This document shows, piece after piece, positions 43,170-51,021 of a DNA stretch of 64,000 nucleotides. Every line of letters starts with the position of its first letter. Positions within the stretch are counted from its first letter, which is position 1. The notes beneath the pieces are model-generated. The model had not been told where the DNA came from. It ran no database searches and saw nothing but the letters and a program-made list of their open reading frames with translations. Both the position numbers and the translations under genes were made by a program. The stretch is from an uncultured Methylococcales bacterium (GTDB lineage Bacteria > Pseudomonadota > Gammaproteobacteria > Methylococcales > Methylomonadaceae): NCBI GenBank assembly GCA_903902705.1, contig CAIUVX010000064.1, positions 1-64,000 of the forward strand, in the 5' to 3' direction.

Positions 43170-43335
43170 TTTTTTTAATTTTTTATGGCAAATCACGCAA
43201 TGTTTTTGTTTGTATGGTGATAAGCATGAAGCGGTTGCGCTAGAACGACTGGACAAAATGTTTCCTCGCTGCCCATTCGCATCAATACGGCAGTTTGCAT
43301 TGTATGACTATGCAATTTCCTGAAGGTTTCTAACG
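43170..43335 (+). pseudogene. Decayed copy of the aguA 3' end
   Basis: From about 43170 the DNA follows the aguA C-terminus: TGTATGGTGAT, then codons for EAVALERL-KMFP with many third-position changes. A deletion of about 35 bp with a frame change follows. The last part, 43280-43323, is identical to aguA over 44 bp. It cannot be translated as a protein. The TonB/PepSY pair lies between aguA and this fragment. Confidence 0.85.
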
Positions 43336-43360
43336 GGGTATTTTGAATTACACGAGAATA

Positions 43361-43410
43361 GAAGTGTTCATAAAAGCACGGAGGTATCATAATTTTAATA
43401 TGAACACTTC
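43361..43410. repeat. Inverted repeat GAAGTGTTCAT / ATGAACACTTC
   Basis: Perfect 11-bp arms at 43361-43371 and 43400-43410 enclose 28 nt; AAAAAAA follows the right arm. It lies between the aguA remnant and the putative riboswitch. Function unknown; it may be a binding site or the end of a transferred segment. Confidence 0.45.
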
Positions 43411-43472
43411 AAAAAAAGTAGAAGCCAACAAAGTTTGCTTTTATACTAATAAACAAGTAATTTAAAGCCTAG

Positions 43473-43596
43473 CCAAGAAAAAGCCGAACCTATTGAAAGA
43501 TAGGAAACGGAAAGTCGTGGATCCTGAGAATGGAAAGCCAGACTGCCTTGAAAAAACCCGACAAAAAGGTGGATTAGGGCGGTTTGGTTTTTTTTT
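43473..43596 (+). promoter_or_regulatory. Candidate c-di-GMP-I (GEMM-like) riboswitch with terminator
   Basis: The RNA would form CCG-AA-CCTATT-GAAA-GATAGG-AAA-CGG (43484-43510), a stem with a GAAA tetraloop in the same arrangement as GEMM-I aptamers. AAAGTCGTGGATCC and AAAGCCAGACTGCC follow, resembling the consensus AAAGCCACGG and AGCCAGGUUGCC segments. CAAG (43474) and CTTG (43547) can close the P1 helix. Downstream, GGGCGGTTTGG is followed by nine T residues (43588-43596), 43 nt before the adhesin start. Identification is by eye; the G and C that contact the ligand cannot be assigned with certainty. Confidence 0.55.
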
Positions 43597-43638
43597 GCCT
43601 TTTTCTAATTTTATTAATTTGTTAACTGGAATACTCTG

Positions 43639-46600
43639 ATGAACAAAAGTTTTTATATCCAATCAAGTTTTAAAAAATCCATGAGTTATTCTCAGTGTTT
43701 AGCATTAGAAAGCCGTATGGTATTTGATGGGGCAGGGGTTGCAACCGCAGTAGACGCACAACAGACTATTAGCGATCAACCCAGTGCTAATCCAGTCAGT
43801 GTGGCTGGTGTTCAGCCTAGTGATCCTGTTGCTAGTTTTTTGCCAGAAAATATTCCGCAAGCCATTGATTATTCGCCTAATGTAGATGCTGCAAATAACC
43901 AAGATCAGTTTTTTATCGCCCCTGATGTATCAAATTCAGTCGATACCTCTGTTGTCACGGGAGCAAACACAGGGCAGGCAACCGCCATTTTTATCGTTGA
44001 TCCGCGTACTGAAGAAGCTGCGTTATTATCATTAAACCCGCCCGTCAATGCTCAAGTTATTATTCTTGATCCTACGCGTGACGGTTTTTTGCAAGTCACC
44101 GAACAGTTACAAAATCGCCATGATGTGACAGAACTGCACATCATACCGTGGACTAAAGACAACCAGCAGTGGTTAGGTAGTCAATCAGTATCGGCAACAC
44201 TAGATCCCGCAGTCAGCAATAATTTAATAGCGTGGGATAACGCGCTTGTCGATAATGCCAAGCTGGTATTTCATGGACAAACTAGCATGGACGCAAGTTG
44301 GCTTGATCATGTCGGGGCAATAACCACTACTCAAACAAGCTGGTTGCTCGATAGCAAAACCGATAGCCTATCCTCTGAACAAGCTAAAACGGTTATTTTT
44401 ATTGATAGCGCGGTACAAAATGTAGCCGACATTATTAGTTCGATTGATTCGAGTACAGAAGTTGTTTATCTTGATGCGACAAAAGACGGTTTGACTCAAA
44501 TTGCTGATTATTTGGATGGACGCACGGGTATAGACAGTGTGCAAATTATTAGCCATGCCAATCAAGGGACACTGCAACTAGGCAACGAAATTTTAACGAA
44601 TGCTAATTTAGCCGATCACGCCGCTCAACTTGCTACCATTGGACACTCACTAACGATGAATGGCGATATTTTGCTTTATGGTTGCGACTTGGCAAAATCT
44701 ACTGAGGGTTCACAGTTTGTCGATAGTTTTTCTTATCTTACCAAAGCGGATGTAGCTGCCTCAACTGACATCACTGGCGCGGCTAGTAAAGGGGGTAACT
44801 GGACGCTGGAATATACAACGGGGACTATTGAAGCGAGCATTTTAGCGGCAAATCATTATCAAGATATACTTGCGTTGCCGACTTTTGATGTTGCAGGGGC
44901 AACTTTAGTGTTTGGTACTCCAGTCCTGAAAAGTGGCACTGGACTAAATGCAGGGAGTATTATTGTATTTGATCATGTCATCACCTTTGGCACTCAAGGG
45001 ATAGATGCCGTTGTAACAATTGTGAGTACTGACACTGGCGTAGCAATTTCTGCTCTCGATAGCTTACCTATACCACCTACACCTGGACCAGGATTGAGCA
45101 TTCCTCTTGACCCTAATTGGTTTGCGTTAGACACTCAGTCTACTCTTGCTGGTGCAGCAGCTAATGCAGCAGTAACTATCAAATTTGATTTTATCCTAAG
45201 TGGTACTTATAACGCTGCAATAGGAGATGGAACAGACGTATTATTGCAAAATGTCACAGTTAATTCCTACGATATCGATAATACACAATTTCAGGACTTT
45301 AGTGGCTTTTCTAGTTATTCATTAGCAGGAGGACTGGTAACACCAACTAACTTAACGGTATCGACAGGCAATGGTTTTACACATTTTGTTAATACCTTGG
45401 CTACAGATAATACTGGACTTAACCCAGCTACCTTTGACGTACCTCTACTTAATCAAGCCCGTGTCACAGCTACCTATGACGCAATTAACACTTTTCAAAT
45501 AAAAGTAGGATCAGGTAACGATAGTACTGCCCGTTTCTATTTGGATTTTGGTCAGGGTTATACTTTGACTAATCCGACTGACACTGTCATTGTCCATCCT
45601 CCAACTGCAGTTAATGATACTGGGATCGGTAGCACTGGCAATCCCGTTAGTGTCAATGTAACAGCCAATGATAGCGATCCAGACATTAATTCACCTTTAG
45701 ATCCAGCAAGCGTAAAAATCGTTGGTGCAGACCCAACGGGTAAGCTAACTACTAATGAAGGCACTTGGACAGTGGTTGCAGGGGCAATTATCTTTACCCC
45801 AGCTAGCGGCTTTACGGGTAATCCCACGCCGATTAGCTACACAGTCAAAGATACAGGCGGATTGGAATCAAACCCTGCCACAGTAACGATAACTTACCCA
45901 CCGATTGTCAGACCAGACACAGCGACAGGTATCACGGGTAATCCTGTCACACTCTCTGTACTAGGCAATGATGGCGATACGGGTGTTATATTGAATCCAG
46001 CCAGTGTGAAAATTGTGGGTACGACTACCGCAGGTGCGCCGCTAGATGTTCCAAATGAAGGCACTTGGACGGTAAATACCACCACAGGGGCAATTACCTT
46101 TACGCCTCTTTCTACCTTTACGGGTAATCCCACACCGATTCAATACACGGCTAAAGATACAGGTGGATTGGAATCAAACGTTACCACAGTAACGATAACT
46201 TACCCACCGATTGTCAGACCAGACACAGCGACAGGTATTACGGGTAATCCTGTCACACTCTCTGTACTAGGCAATGATGGCGATACGGGTGTTATATTAA
46301 ATCCAGCCAGTGTGAAAATTGTGGGTACGACTACCGCAGGTGCGCCGCTAGATGTTCCAAATGAAGGCACTTGGACGGTAAATACCACCACAGGGGCAAT
46401 TACCTTTACGCCTCTTTCTACCTTTACAGGTAATCCCACACCGATTCAATACACGGCTAAAGATACAGGTGGATTAGAATCCGTCGTTCCTGCCAGAGTA
46501 ACAGTGATAATGAATTCTCTGCCCCTTGCAAATCCCGACAGGAATACCGCTTCTGTGGGTGGTGCTACTGTGACAGGTGATCTGATTACTAATGACCAAC

Positions 46601-47469
46601 CAGGAGCTATACCAACCTTCGTAACATCTGCCAGCCAAGGTACAAACCCTATCATCATAGGTTCTGCATTCACGACAACAGCAGGCGGTATTTTACTACT
46701 TAAAGCGGATGGCAGTTACAATTATACGCCACCAAACAGCGTTGCATCCAGCGGCTTAACGGAACTTTTTAACTATACTATCACCGATTCTAATGGCAGC
46801 ACCAGTAGCTCGATACTGACTATAATTGTCGCACCCACTACTACTGGTGGTGGTTCATTAATACAATTAAGCAATCCGTCAGCATTTGTTTCAAGTGATC
46901 GGTCGATTTTCTTTGTCGCTAAACCACTTGAAGCAGTAAAGGTCTCAAACTTGGGATTATATATACCCTCAGCCAATGATATTATTTCGTTGACGGGTTC
47001 TTTGCGTGATCAAGTGGTATTAGAGCTTAAACGTTTTTCTTTTGATATTCCAAGCTGGTCATTTCGGCACACTAATCCGAATGCACAATTGGAATTTGAA
47101 GCAACTCGTCCCGACGGTTCAGCTTTACCTGAGTGGTTACAATTTAATCCCAAGCTGTTACGCTTTTCTGGTGTACCGCCTAAAGGTGCTCATCACGAAG
47201 AAGTGATGGTAACGGCAAGAGATGTTTACGGGAATGAGGTTCATGCGATATTTTATGTTCACGTTAACAAAGAAAGCGTCCGTCCTGAGCATAAATCATT
47301 GGCTGTTGATTTAAAGCTGATGGGCTTATCGAGTAAAGTGCTGGAAAAAAATACCCATAAAGAAAAAGTTATTGGTAAGCCTGCACTATCGGAACGAATG
47401 AACAAGATAGGTAAAATGGGCAAACTACAAGAAAGTCGTGCATTACTCGATAGTTTGAACGCTAGGTAA
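43639..47469 (+). CDS. Large DUF4347 / CshA-type repeat surface protein
   Basis: A 1276-residue secreted or surface protein. The N-terminus ALESRMVFDGAGVATA resembles the LEPR-XLL-type head of large exported proteins; there is no normal Sec signal, so type I export is likely. Two DUF4347 domains follow: a degenerate one (about 105-235) and an intact one (about 250-400) with His306 (IISHANQG) and Cys349 (LLYGCDLA). A beta-rich region spans about 410-650. Three CshA-type fibril repeats lie at about 652-754, 755-856 and 857-958; the last two are nearly identical. After another Ig-like unit, an He_PIG-like cadherin fold (LPEWLQFNPKLLRFSGVPP) and a basic tail end the protein. A role as adhesin or biofilm matrix protein is inferred. 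Confidence 0.85.
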   Translation: MNKSFYIQSSFKKSMSYSQCLALESRMVFDGAGVATAVDAQQTISDQPSANPVSVAGVQPSDPVASFLPENIPQAIDYSPNVDAANNQDQFFIAPDVSNSVDTSVVTGANTGQATAIFIVDPRTEEAALLSLNPPVNAQVIILDPTRDGFLQVTEQLQNRHDVTELHIIPWTKDNQQWLGSQSVSATLDPAVSNNLIAWDNALVDNAKLVFHGQTSMDASWLDHVGAITTTQTSWLLDSKTDSLSSEQAKTVIFIDSAVQNVADIISSIDSSTEVVYLDATKDGLTQIADYLDGRTGIDSVQIISHANQGTLQLGNEILTNANLADHAAQLATIGHSLTMNGDILLYGCDLAKSTEGSQFVDSFSYLTKADVAASTDITGAASKGGNWTLEYTTGTIEASILAANHYQDILALPTFDVAGATLVFGTPVLKSGTGLNAGSIIVFDHVITFGTQGIDAVVTIVSTDTGVAISALDSLPIPPTPGPGLSIPLDPNWFALDTQSTLAGAAANAAVTIKFDFILSGTYNAAIGDGTDVLLQNVTVNSYDIDNTQFQDFSGFSSYSLAGGLVTPTNLTVSTGNGFTHFVNTLATDNTGLNPATFDVPLLNQARVTATYDAINTFQIKVGSGNDSTARFYLDFGQGYTLTNPTDTVIVHPPTAVNDTGIGSTGNPVSVNVTANDSDPDINSPLDPASVKIVGADPTGKLTTNEGTWTVVAGAIIFTPASGFTGNPTPISYTVKDTGGLESNPATVTITYPPIVRPDTATGITGNPVTLSVLGNDGDTGVILNPASVKIVGTTTAGAPLDVPNEGTWTVNTTTGAITFTPLSTFTGNPTPIQYTAKDTGGLESNVTTVTITYPPIVRPDTATGITGNPVTLSVLGNDGDTGVILNPASVKIVGTTTAGAPLDVPNEGTWTVNTTTGAITFTPLSTFTGNPTPIQYTAKDTGGLESVVPARVTVIMNSLPLANPDRNTASVGGATVTGDLITNDQPGAIPTFVTSASQGTNPIIIGSAFTTTAGGILLLKADGSYNYTPPNSVASSGLTELFNYTITDSNGSTSSSILTIIVAPTTTGGGSLIQLSNPSAFVSSDRSIFFVAKPLEAVKVSNLGLYIPSANDIISLTGSLRDQVVLELKRFSFDIPSWSFRHTNPNAQLEFEATRPDGSALPEWLQFNPKLLRFSGVPPKGAHHEEVMVTARDVYGNEVHAIFYVHVNKESVRPEHKSLAVDLKLMGLSSKVLEKNTHKEKVIGKPALSERMNKIGKMGKLQESRALLDSLNAR
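45901..46512 (+). repeat. Tandem 306-bp direct repeat within the adhesin gene
   Basis: The segments starting at CCGATTGTCAGACC (45901 and 46207) are exactly 306 bp (102 codons) apart and differ at only a few, mostly silent, positions. A third, more diverged unit precedes them. This indicates recent in-frame duplication of a CshA-type repeat. Confidence 0.92.
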
Positions 47470-47475
47470 GCTTAG

Positions 47476-47505
47476 AAGTAGGCGCGAATGAATTCGCGCC
47501 TACTT
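47476..47505. terminator. Palindrome of the AAGTAGG(C/T)GCG family after the adhesin gene
   Basis: AAGTAGGCGCGAAT and ATTCGCGCCTACTT form a 14-bp stem around GA. It lies between the adhesin stop and the end of the convergent rpe gene, so it can serve both. The arms match the 19581-19616 hairpin at most positions. Confidence 0.65.
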
Positions 47506-47524
47506 AAGTTGTCGTGAAATGGGC

Positions 47525-48193
47525 TTATGCTAACGCCAATTCCGCACGCATTTCATCAATAACTTTTTTGTAGTCAGGCTGACTAAAAATAGCTGACCCA
47601 GCAACAAAAGTATCTGCACCAGCCGCTTTAATTGAACGGATGTTGTCAGTTTTAACACCGCCGTCAATTTCTAAACGAATGTTACGACCACTGGCATCAA
47701 TCATTTTTCTGACCTGACGTAATTTATCCAACGCCGACGGAATAAATGATTGACCACCAAAACCAGGATTGACTGACATCAATAAAATGATATCAATTTT
47801 GTCCATCACATAATCCAAATGGCTTAACGGTGTCGCTGGGTTAAATACTAAACCCGCTTGACAGCCATTATCTTTAATCAACTGCAAGGTGCGATCGATA
47901 TGGACTGAGGCTTCAGGATGGAAAGTGATAATACTCGCGCCTGCTTTAGCAAAATCAGGAATCAATCTATCCACTGGAGCAACCATTAAATGCACATCAA
48001 TCGGTGCAGTTACGCCGTGTTTTCTTAAGGCTTCACAAACCAATGGACCAATAGTTAAGTTGGGTACAAAATGATTGTCCATGACATCAAAATGCACAAC
48101 ATCCGCACCAGCGGCTAACACGTTATCAACCTCTTCGCCCAATTTAGCAAAGTTAGCAGACAGGATGGAAGGTGCTATCCAATTTTTATTCAT
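47525..48193 (-). CDS. rpe: Ribulose-phosphate 3-epimerase
   Basis: Interconverts ribulose 5-phosphate and xylulose 5-phosphate in the pentose phosphate (or ribulose monophosphate/Calvin) pathways. A 222-residue TIM barrel with [50 protein letters not shown] and LEIDGGV, including the metal-binding His and Asp residues. It is a lone gene converging on the adhesin gene. Confidence 0.97.
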   Translation of the reverse strand: MNKNWIAPSILSANFAKLGEEVDNVLAAGADVVHFDVMDNHFVPNLTIGPLVCEALRKHGVTAPIDVHLMVAPVDRLIPDFAKAGASIITFHPEASVHIDRTLQLIKDNGCQAGLVFNPATPLSHLDYVMDKIDIILLMSVNPGFGGQSFIPSALDKLRQVRKMIDASGRNIRLEIDGGVKTDNIRSIKAAGADTFVAGSAIFSQPDYKKVIDEMRAELALA

Positions 48194-48257
48194 ATTTTTA
48201 TCCTCTTGAGTGTTAAAAGTTCGCCATTATATCTTTTTTGTACGCGTGCTGTTGCGT

Positions 48258-49355
48258 TTACATTGGCTTAGTTTGATTGGTTTGTATCTTGCGTAACTCA
48301 CTGAGCATAATGTCACCCAGATATAAAAAACCATTGGTGCTTAAATGGGTATCATTGGGCATATAAAAATCTTTAATGATTCGACTTTTTTGGATAAATA
48401 GCCCACCCAAATCGGGTGTGATAAGTTCGGGGTATTGGGCAAATAACTGCCAGATATTTTGATACGGGTATTGATTTAATGCGCCATAGCCTAAATAAAC
48501 TGTTGATTTATTTGGTACAATCGCCCATATCGGTTTAATGCCCGCCGCTTGCAGATTTTTATTAACCGTTAGTACGTTGGCAATCGAATTGAAGGTTTTT
48601 TGCTCAAACTCCACATCAGTAAAGAGGCTATAGTTGCATAATCGATGCGAAAAAAACTGACAGCCATTAAATTTAATGGCTCGAATATTACCTGATGAAT
48701 AGATTTCAGAGGAGTTAAAAAACAACTTGATTTTATTGCATAATGCTTTAACCCCCCAATCGACACCATTAAGTTTACTCAATGATATATGTTCACGCCG
48801 TGTAAATGGATATAAAGGGAATGATGTATTAATAACAACCTCATGCTTAACAATTGGATTGCTTTCCTTAGAAAGTGATTTCATGCGCTCTTGAAAAAGC
48901 CACTCTACACTTTCAATGATAACGTAACGACCTTTAAAACCAGCGGTACGCAAAGCATCACCCAAATCACTACGCAAAGGGTTGGCAAGGTTGGCAAGAC
49001 CACCAAGCAAAATTTGAGACGGTGACCTTAGGTCTTGCCAGTGCATAGTGCCAACTTTTAAACCATTGGCAGCCAGTTTAGTTTGCCAGACATGTGACAT
49101 GGAAAATGAATCACCAATCACTAAGACATCAGCCTCAGCGAGCGAATAGTCCTTAAGGTCTTCTGAAGAAATGGCTGGTCGTTGTATTTGCCAACCAAAA
49201 TCACGTTCAGTAAAACTACCAGCTCGTGTTAAATCTCCAGACAGTTTTTCAAAATAAAATTCCATGAACCACGCAATAATTGCCATGATGAAAAATGAAT
49301 AAATGAGTATTACGCTATATTTTCTGAGACTAACAGGTTTTAAGTGGATGTTCAT
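48258..49355 (-). CDS. SGNH-hydrolase-like membrane-anchored O-acetyltransferase partner
   Basis: A 365-residue protein with one N-terminal transmembrane helix (about 12-33) and a periplasmic SGNH-like domain. The nucleophile block is LVIGDSFSMSHVW, and the Asp-His pair lies near the C-terminus in MPNDTHLSTNGFLYLGD. This form is like AlgJ/AlgX-type proteins and DltD-like partners that transfer acetyl groups to polysaccharides. It follows the MBOAT gene by 16 nt, supporting joint acetylation of an exported polymer. The polymer is unknown, as no polysaccharide synthase is nearby. Confidence 0.82.
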   Translation of the reverse strand: MNIHLKPVSLRKYSVILIYSFFIMAIIAWFMEFYFEKLSGDLTRAGSFTERDFGWQIQRPAISSEDLKDYSLAEADVLVIGDSFSMSHVWQTKLAANGLKVGTMHWQDLRSPSQILLGGLANLANPLRSDLGDALRTAGFKGRYVIIESVEWLFQERMKSLSKESNPIVKHEVVINTSFPLYPFTRREHISLSKLNGVDWGVKALCNKIKLFFNSSEIYSSGNIRAIKFNGCQFFSHRLCNYSLFTDVEFEQKTFNSIANVLTVNKNLQAAGIKPIWAIVPNKSTVYLGYGALNQYPYQNIWQLFAQYPELITPDLGGLFIQKSRIIKDFYMPNDTHLSTNGFLYLGDIMLSELRKIQTNQTKPM

Positions 49356-49371
49356 TATTTTTGAATTGTAC

Positions 49372-50928
49372 TTAGAATTGAAAGTATAAAAAGGTCGATT
49401 GTTTGTTTAGGTTAATTAGCACAAAGTAAGCAATTAACACGATAATAACAGCATCAACTAATGAGGGTTGCCACGCAAAATTGCTTGGCTTTTTCAATAC
49501 GGTTTCCATATTTAAAGTGGGTGCATAATTTGCCATAATTTGCTGAATATTGGGCATTTTAAATACAATGAATAGCCCGATAATTAACAGCTTGATAATT
49601 CCACTAGAGCCTAAATTGGCTAACGTAAACGTACCATTAAACTGTGCGCCAAACCCTTGCATCGCTTGCCAAAAGGCACTGAGTTCACCGTGTTGTTTAG
49701 CAAACGAACAGCCATTCAATCCCACCATACCACTCAGCATTTCCGTGGCAACGGTGAAATTATCGGCACGAAAAAATACCCAACCGACCACTACCGCTAA
49801 AAATGTTAGCAATCCCGCGCCAAATCGCGCCAAGCGACCACCTTCTTGCCAGTCCATGCGTTGTTTTAAGCCCCGCCAACCATGATTAATGACTAAATAC
49901 ACGCCATGCAAGCCGCCCCAGATGACAAACGTCCAGCCCGCACCATGCCATAAGCCGCCTAGCAACATGGTAATCATCAAATTTACATAGCGTCTAATTT
50001 TACCATCGCGACTACCACCGAGCGGAATGTATAAATAATCACGCAAAAAACGCGACAGAGTGATATGCCAGCATCGCCAAAATTCGATAATGCTCAATGA
50101 TTTATACGGCGAATTAAAATTGATAGGTAAACGCACATTGAACATTAATGACAAACCAATTGCCATATCGGAATACCCAGAAAAATCAAAATACAATTGT
50201 AGTGAGTACGATAACGCGCCAAACCACGCTTCAAACAGCATTGGCTGTCCGCCTGCTTGCACGGCATTAAAAATAGGTGTGGCATACTCGCCCAAGCTAT
50301 CCGCCAGTAATACTTTTTTAGCTAAACCCAGTACAAAGATGGTCAAACCTACCGCGATATGTTCCCACTGCACTCGACAGGTATCGGGTTTGCCAAATTG
50401 CGGCATCATTTCCTTATGATGCAACACAGGACCTGCGATTAAATGCGGAAAATAAGTCACAAACAGCGTGTAATGCACGAAGTTATACTCTTTGACTTTA
50501 CCTTGATAGGTATCGACTAAAAATGCTAGCTGGGTAAAAGTGAAAAACGAAATACCTAAGGGCAAAAACACCTTCGCCATCGTAATGGCTGAACCCGTCA
50601 AGCTGTTGAGATTATCAACGAAAAAATTCGCATATTTGAAATAGCCCAACAAACTCAAATTGGCAATAATTGACGTGATTAATAGTAGTTTTGCACGACG
50701 ATTGCTGTGCGTAAGGCTATGCCCTATGAGATAACCAGCACCATAATTAAAGACGATAGAGCCTAGCAGTAAGCCAACAAAACGCGCATCCCACCAACCG
50801 TAAAAAAATAATGAAGCGGCAGCCAACCAGAGCATCGCTAAATGATGACTGTAACGACCTAGCCCATAAAATCCTAATATAACAATGGGTAGAAAGGCAA
50901 AAATAAAAACGTAAGAATTGAATATCAT
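49372..50928 (-). CDS. MBOAT-family O-acyltransferase (AlgI-like)
   Basis: A 518-residue inner-membrane acyltransferase with about 11 transmembrane helices. The family core is present: FTQLAFLVDTYQGK, SYSLQLYFDFSGYSDMAIGLSLMF, FWRCWHITLSRFLRDYLYIPLGGSR and the catalytic His in MLLGGLWHGAGWTFVIWGGLHG. It moves acetyl groups across the membrane for AlgI-type polysaccharide acetylation. It is the first gene of a two-gene unit with the SGNH protein. Confidence 0.94.
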   Translation of the reverse strand: MIFNSYVFIFAFLPIVILGFYGLGRYSHHLAMLWLAAASLFFYGWWDARFVGLLLGSIVFNYGAGYLIGHSLTHSNRRAKLLLITSIIANLSLLGYFKYANFFVDNLNSLTGSAITMAKVFLPLGISFFTFTQLAFLVDTYQGKVKEYNFVHYTLFVTYFPHLIAGPVLHHKEMMPQFGKPDTCRVQWEHIAVGLTIFVLGLAKKVLLADSLGEYATPIFNAVQAGGQPMLFEAWFGALSYSLQLYFDFSGYSDMAIGLSLMFNVRLPINFNSPYKSLSIIEFWRCWHITLSRFLRDYLYIPLGGSRDGKIRRYVNLMITMLLGGLWHGAGWTFVIWGGLHGVYLVINHGWRGLKQRMDWQEGGRLARFGAGLLTFLAVVVGWVFFRADNFTVATEMLSGMVGLNGCSFAKQHGELSAFWQAMQGFGAQFNGTFTLANLGSSGIIKLLIIGLFIVFKMPNIQQIMANYAPTLNMETVLKKPSNFAWQPSLVDAVIIVLIAYFVLINLNKQSTFLYFQF

Positions 50929-51021
50929 AAATAGGTTTAACGGTTATTTTTAGAGTAAGACTGCCGAGGTTTTAAAAAAAATCAGCGGTCTCTATGCTGA
51001 AATTATAACTTTAAAATGCTA

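Noticed and set aside
43462-43662. 66-residue minus-strand ORF over the adhesin leader
   Set aside because: It is the antisense of the riboswitch-like leader; its Lys/Arg/Phe-rich translation has no domain features.
45598-46512. CRISPR array or mobile repeat in the adhesin gene
   Set aside because: The repeats are 306 bp, in frame and encode CshA-type domains.
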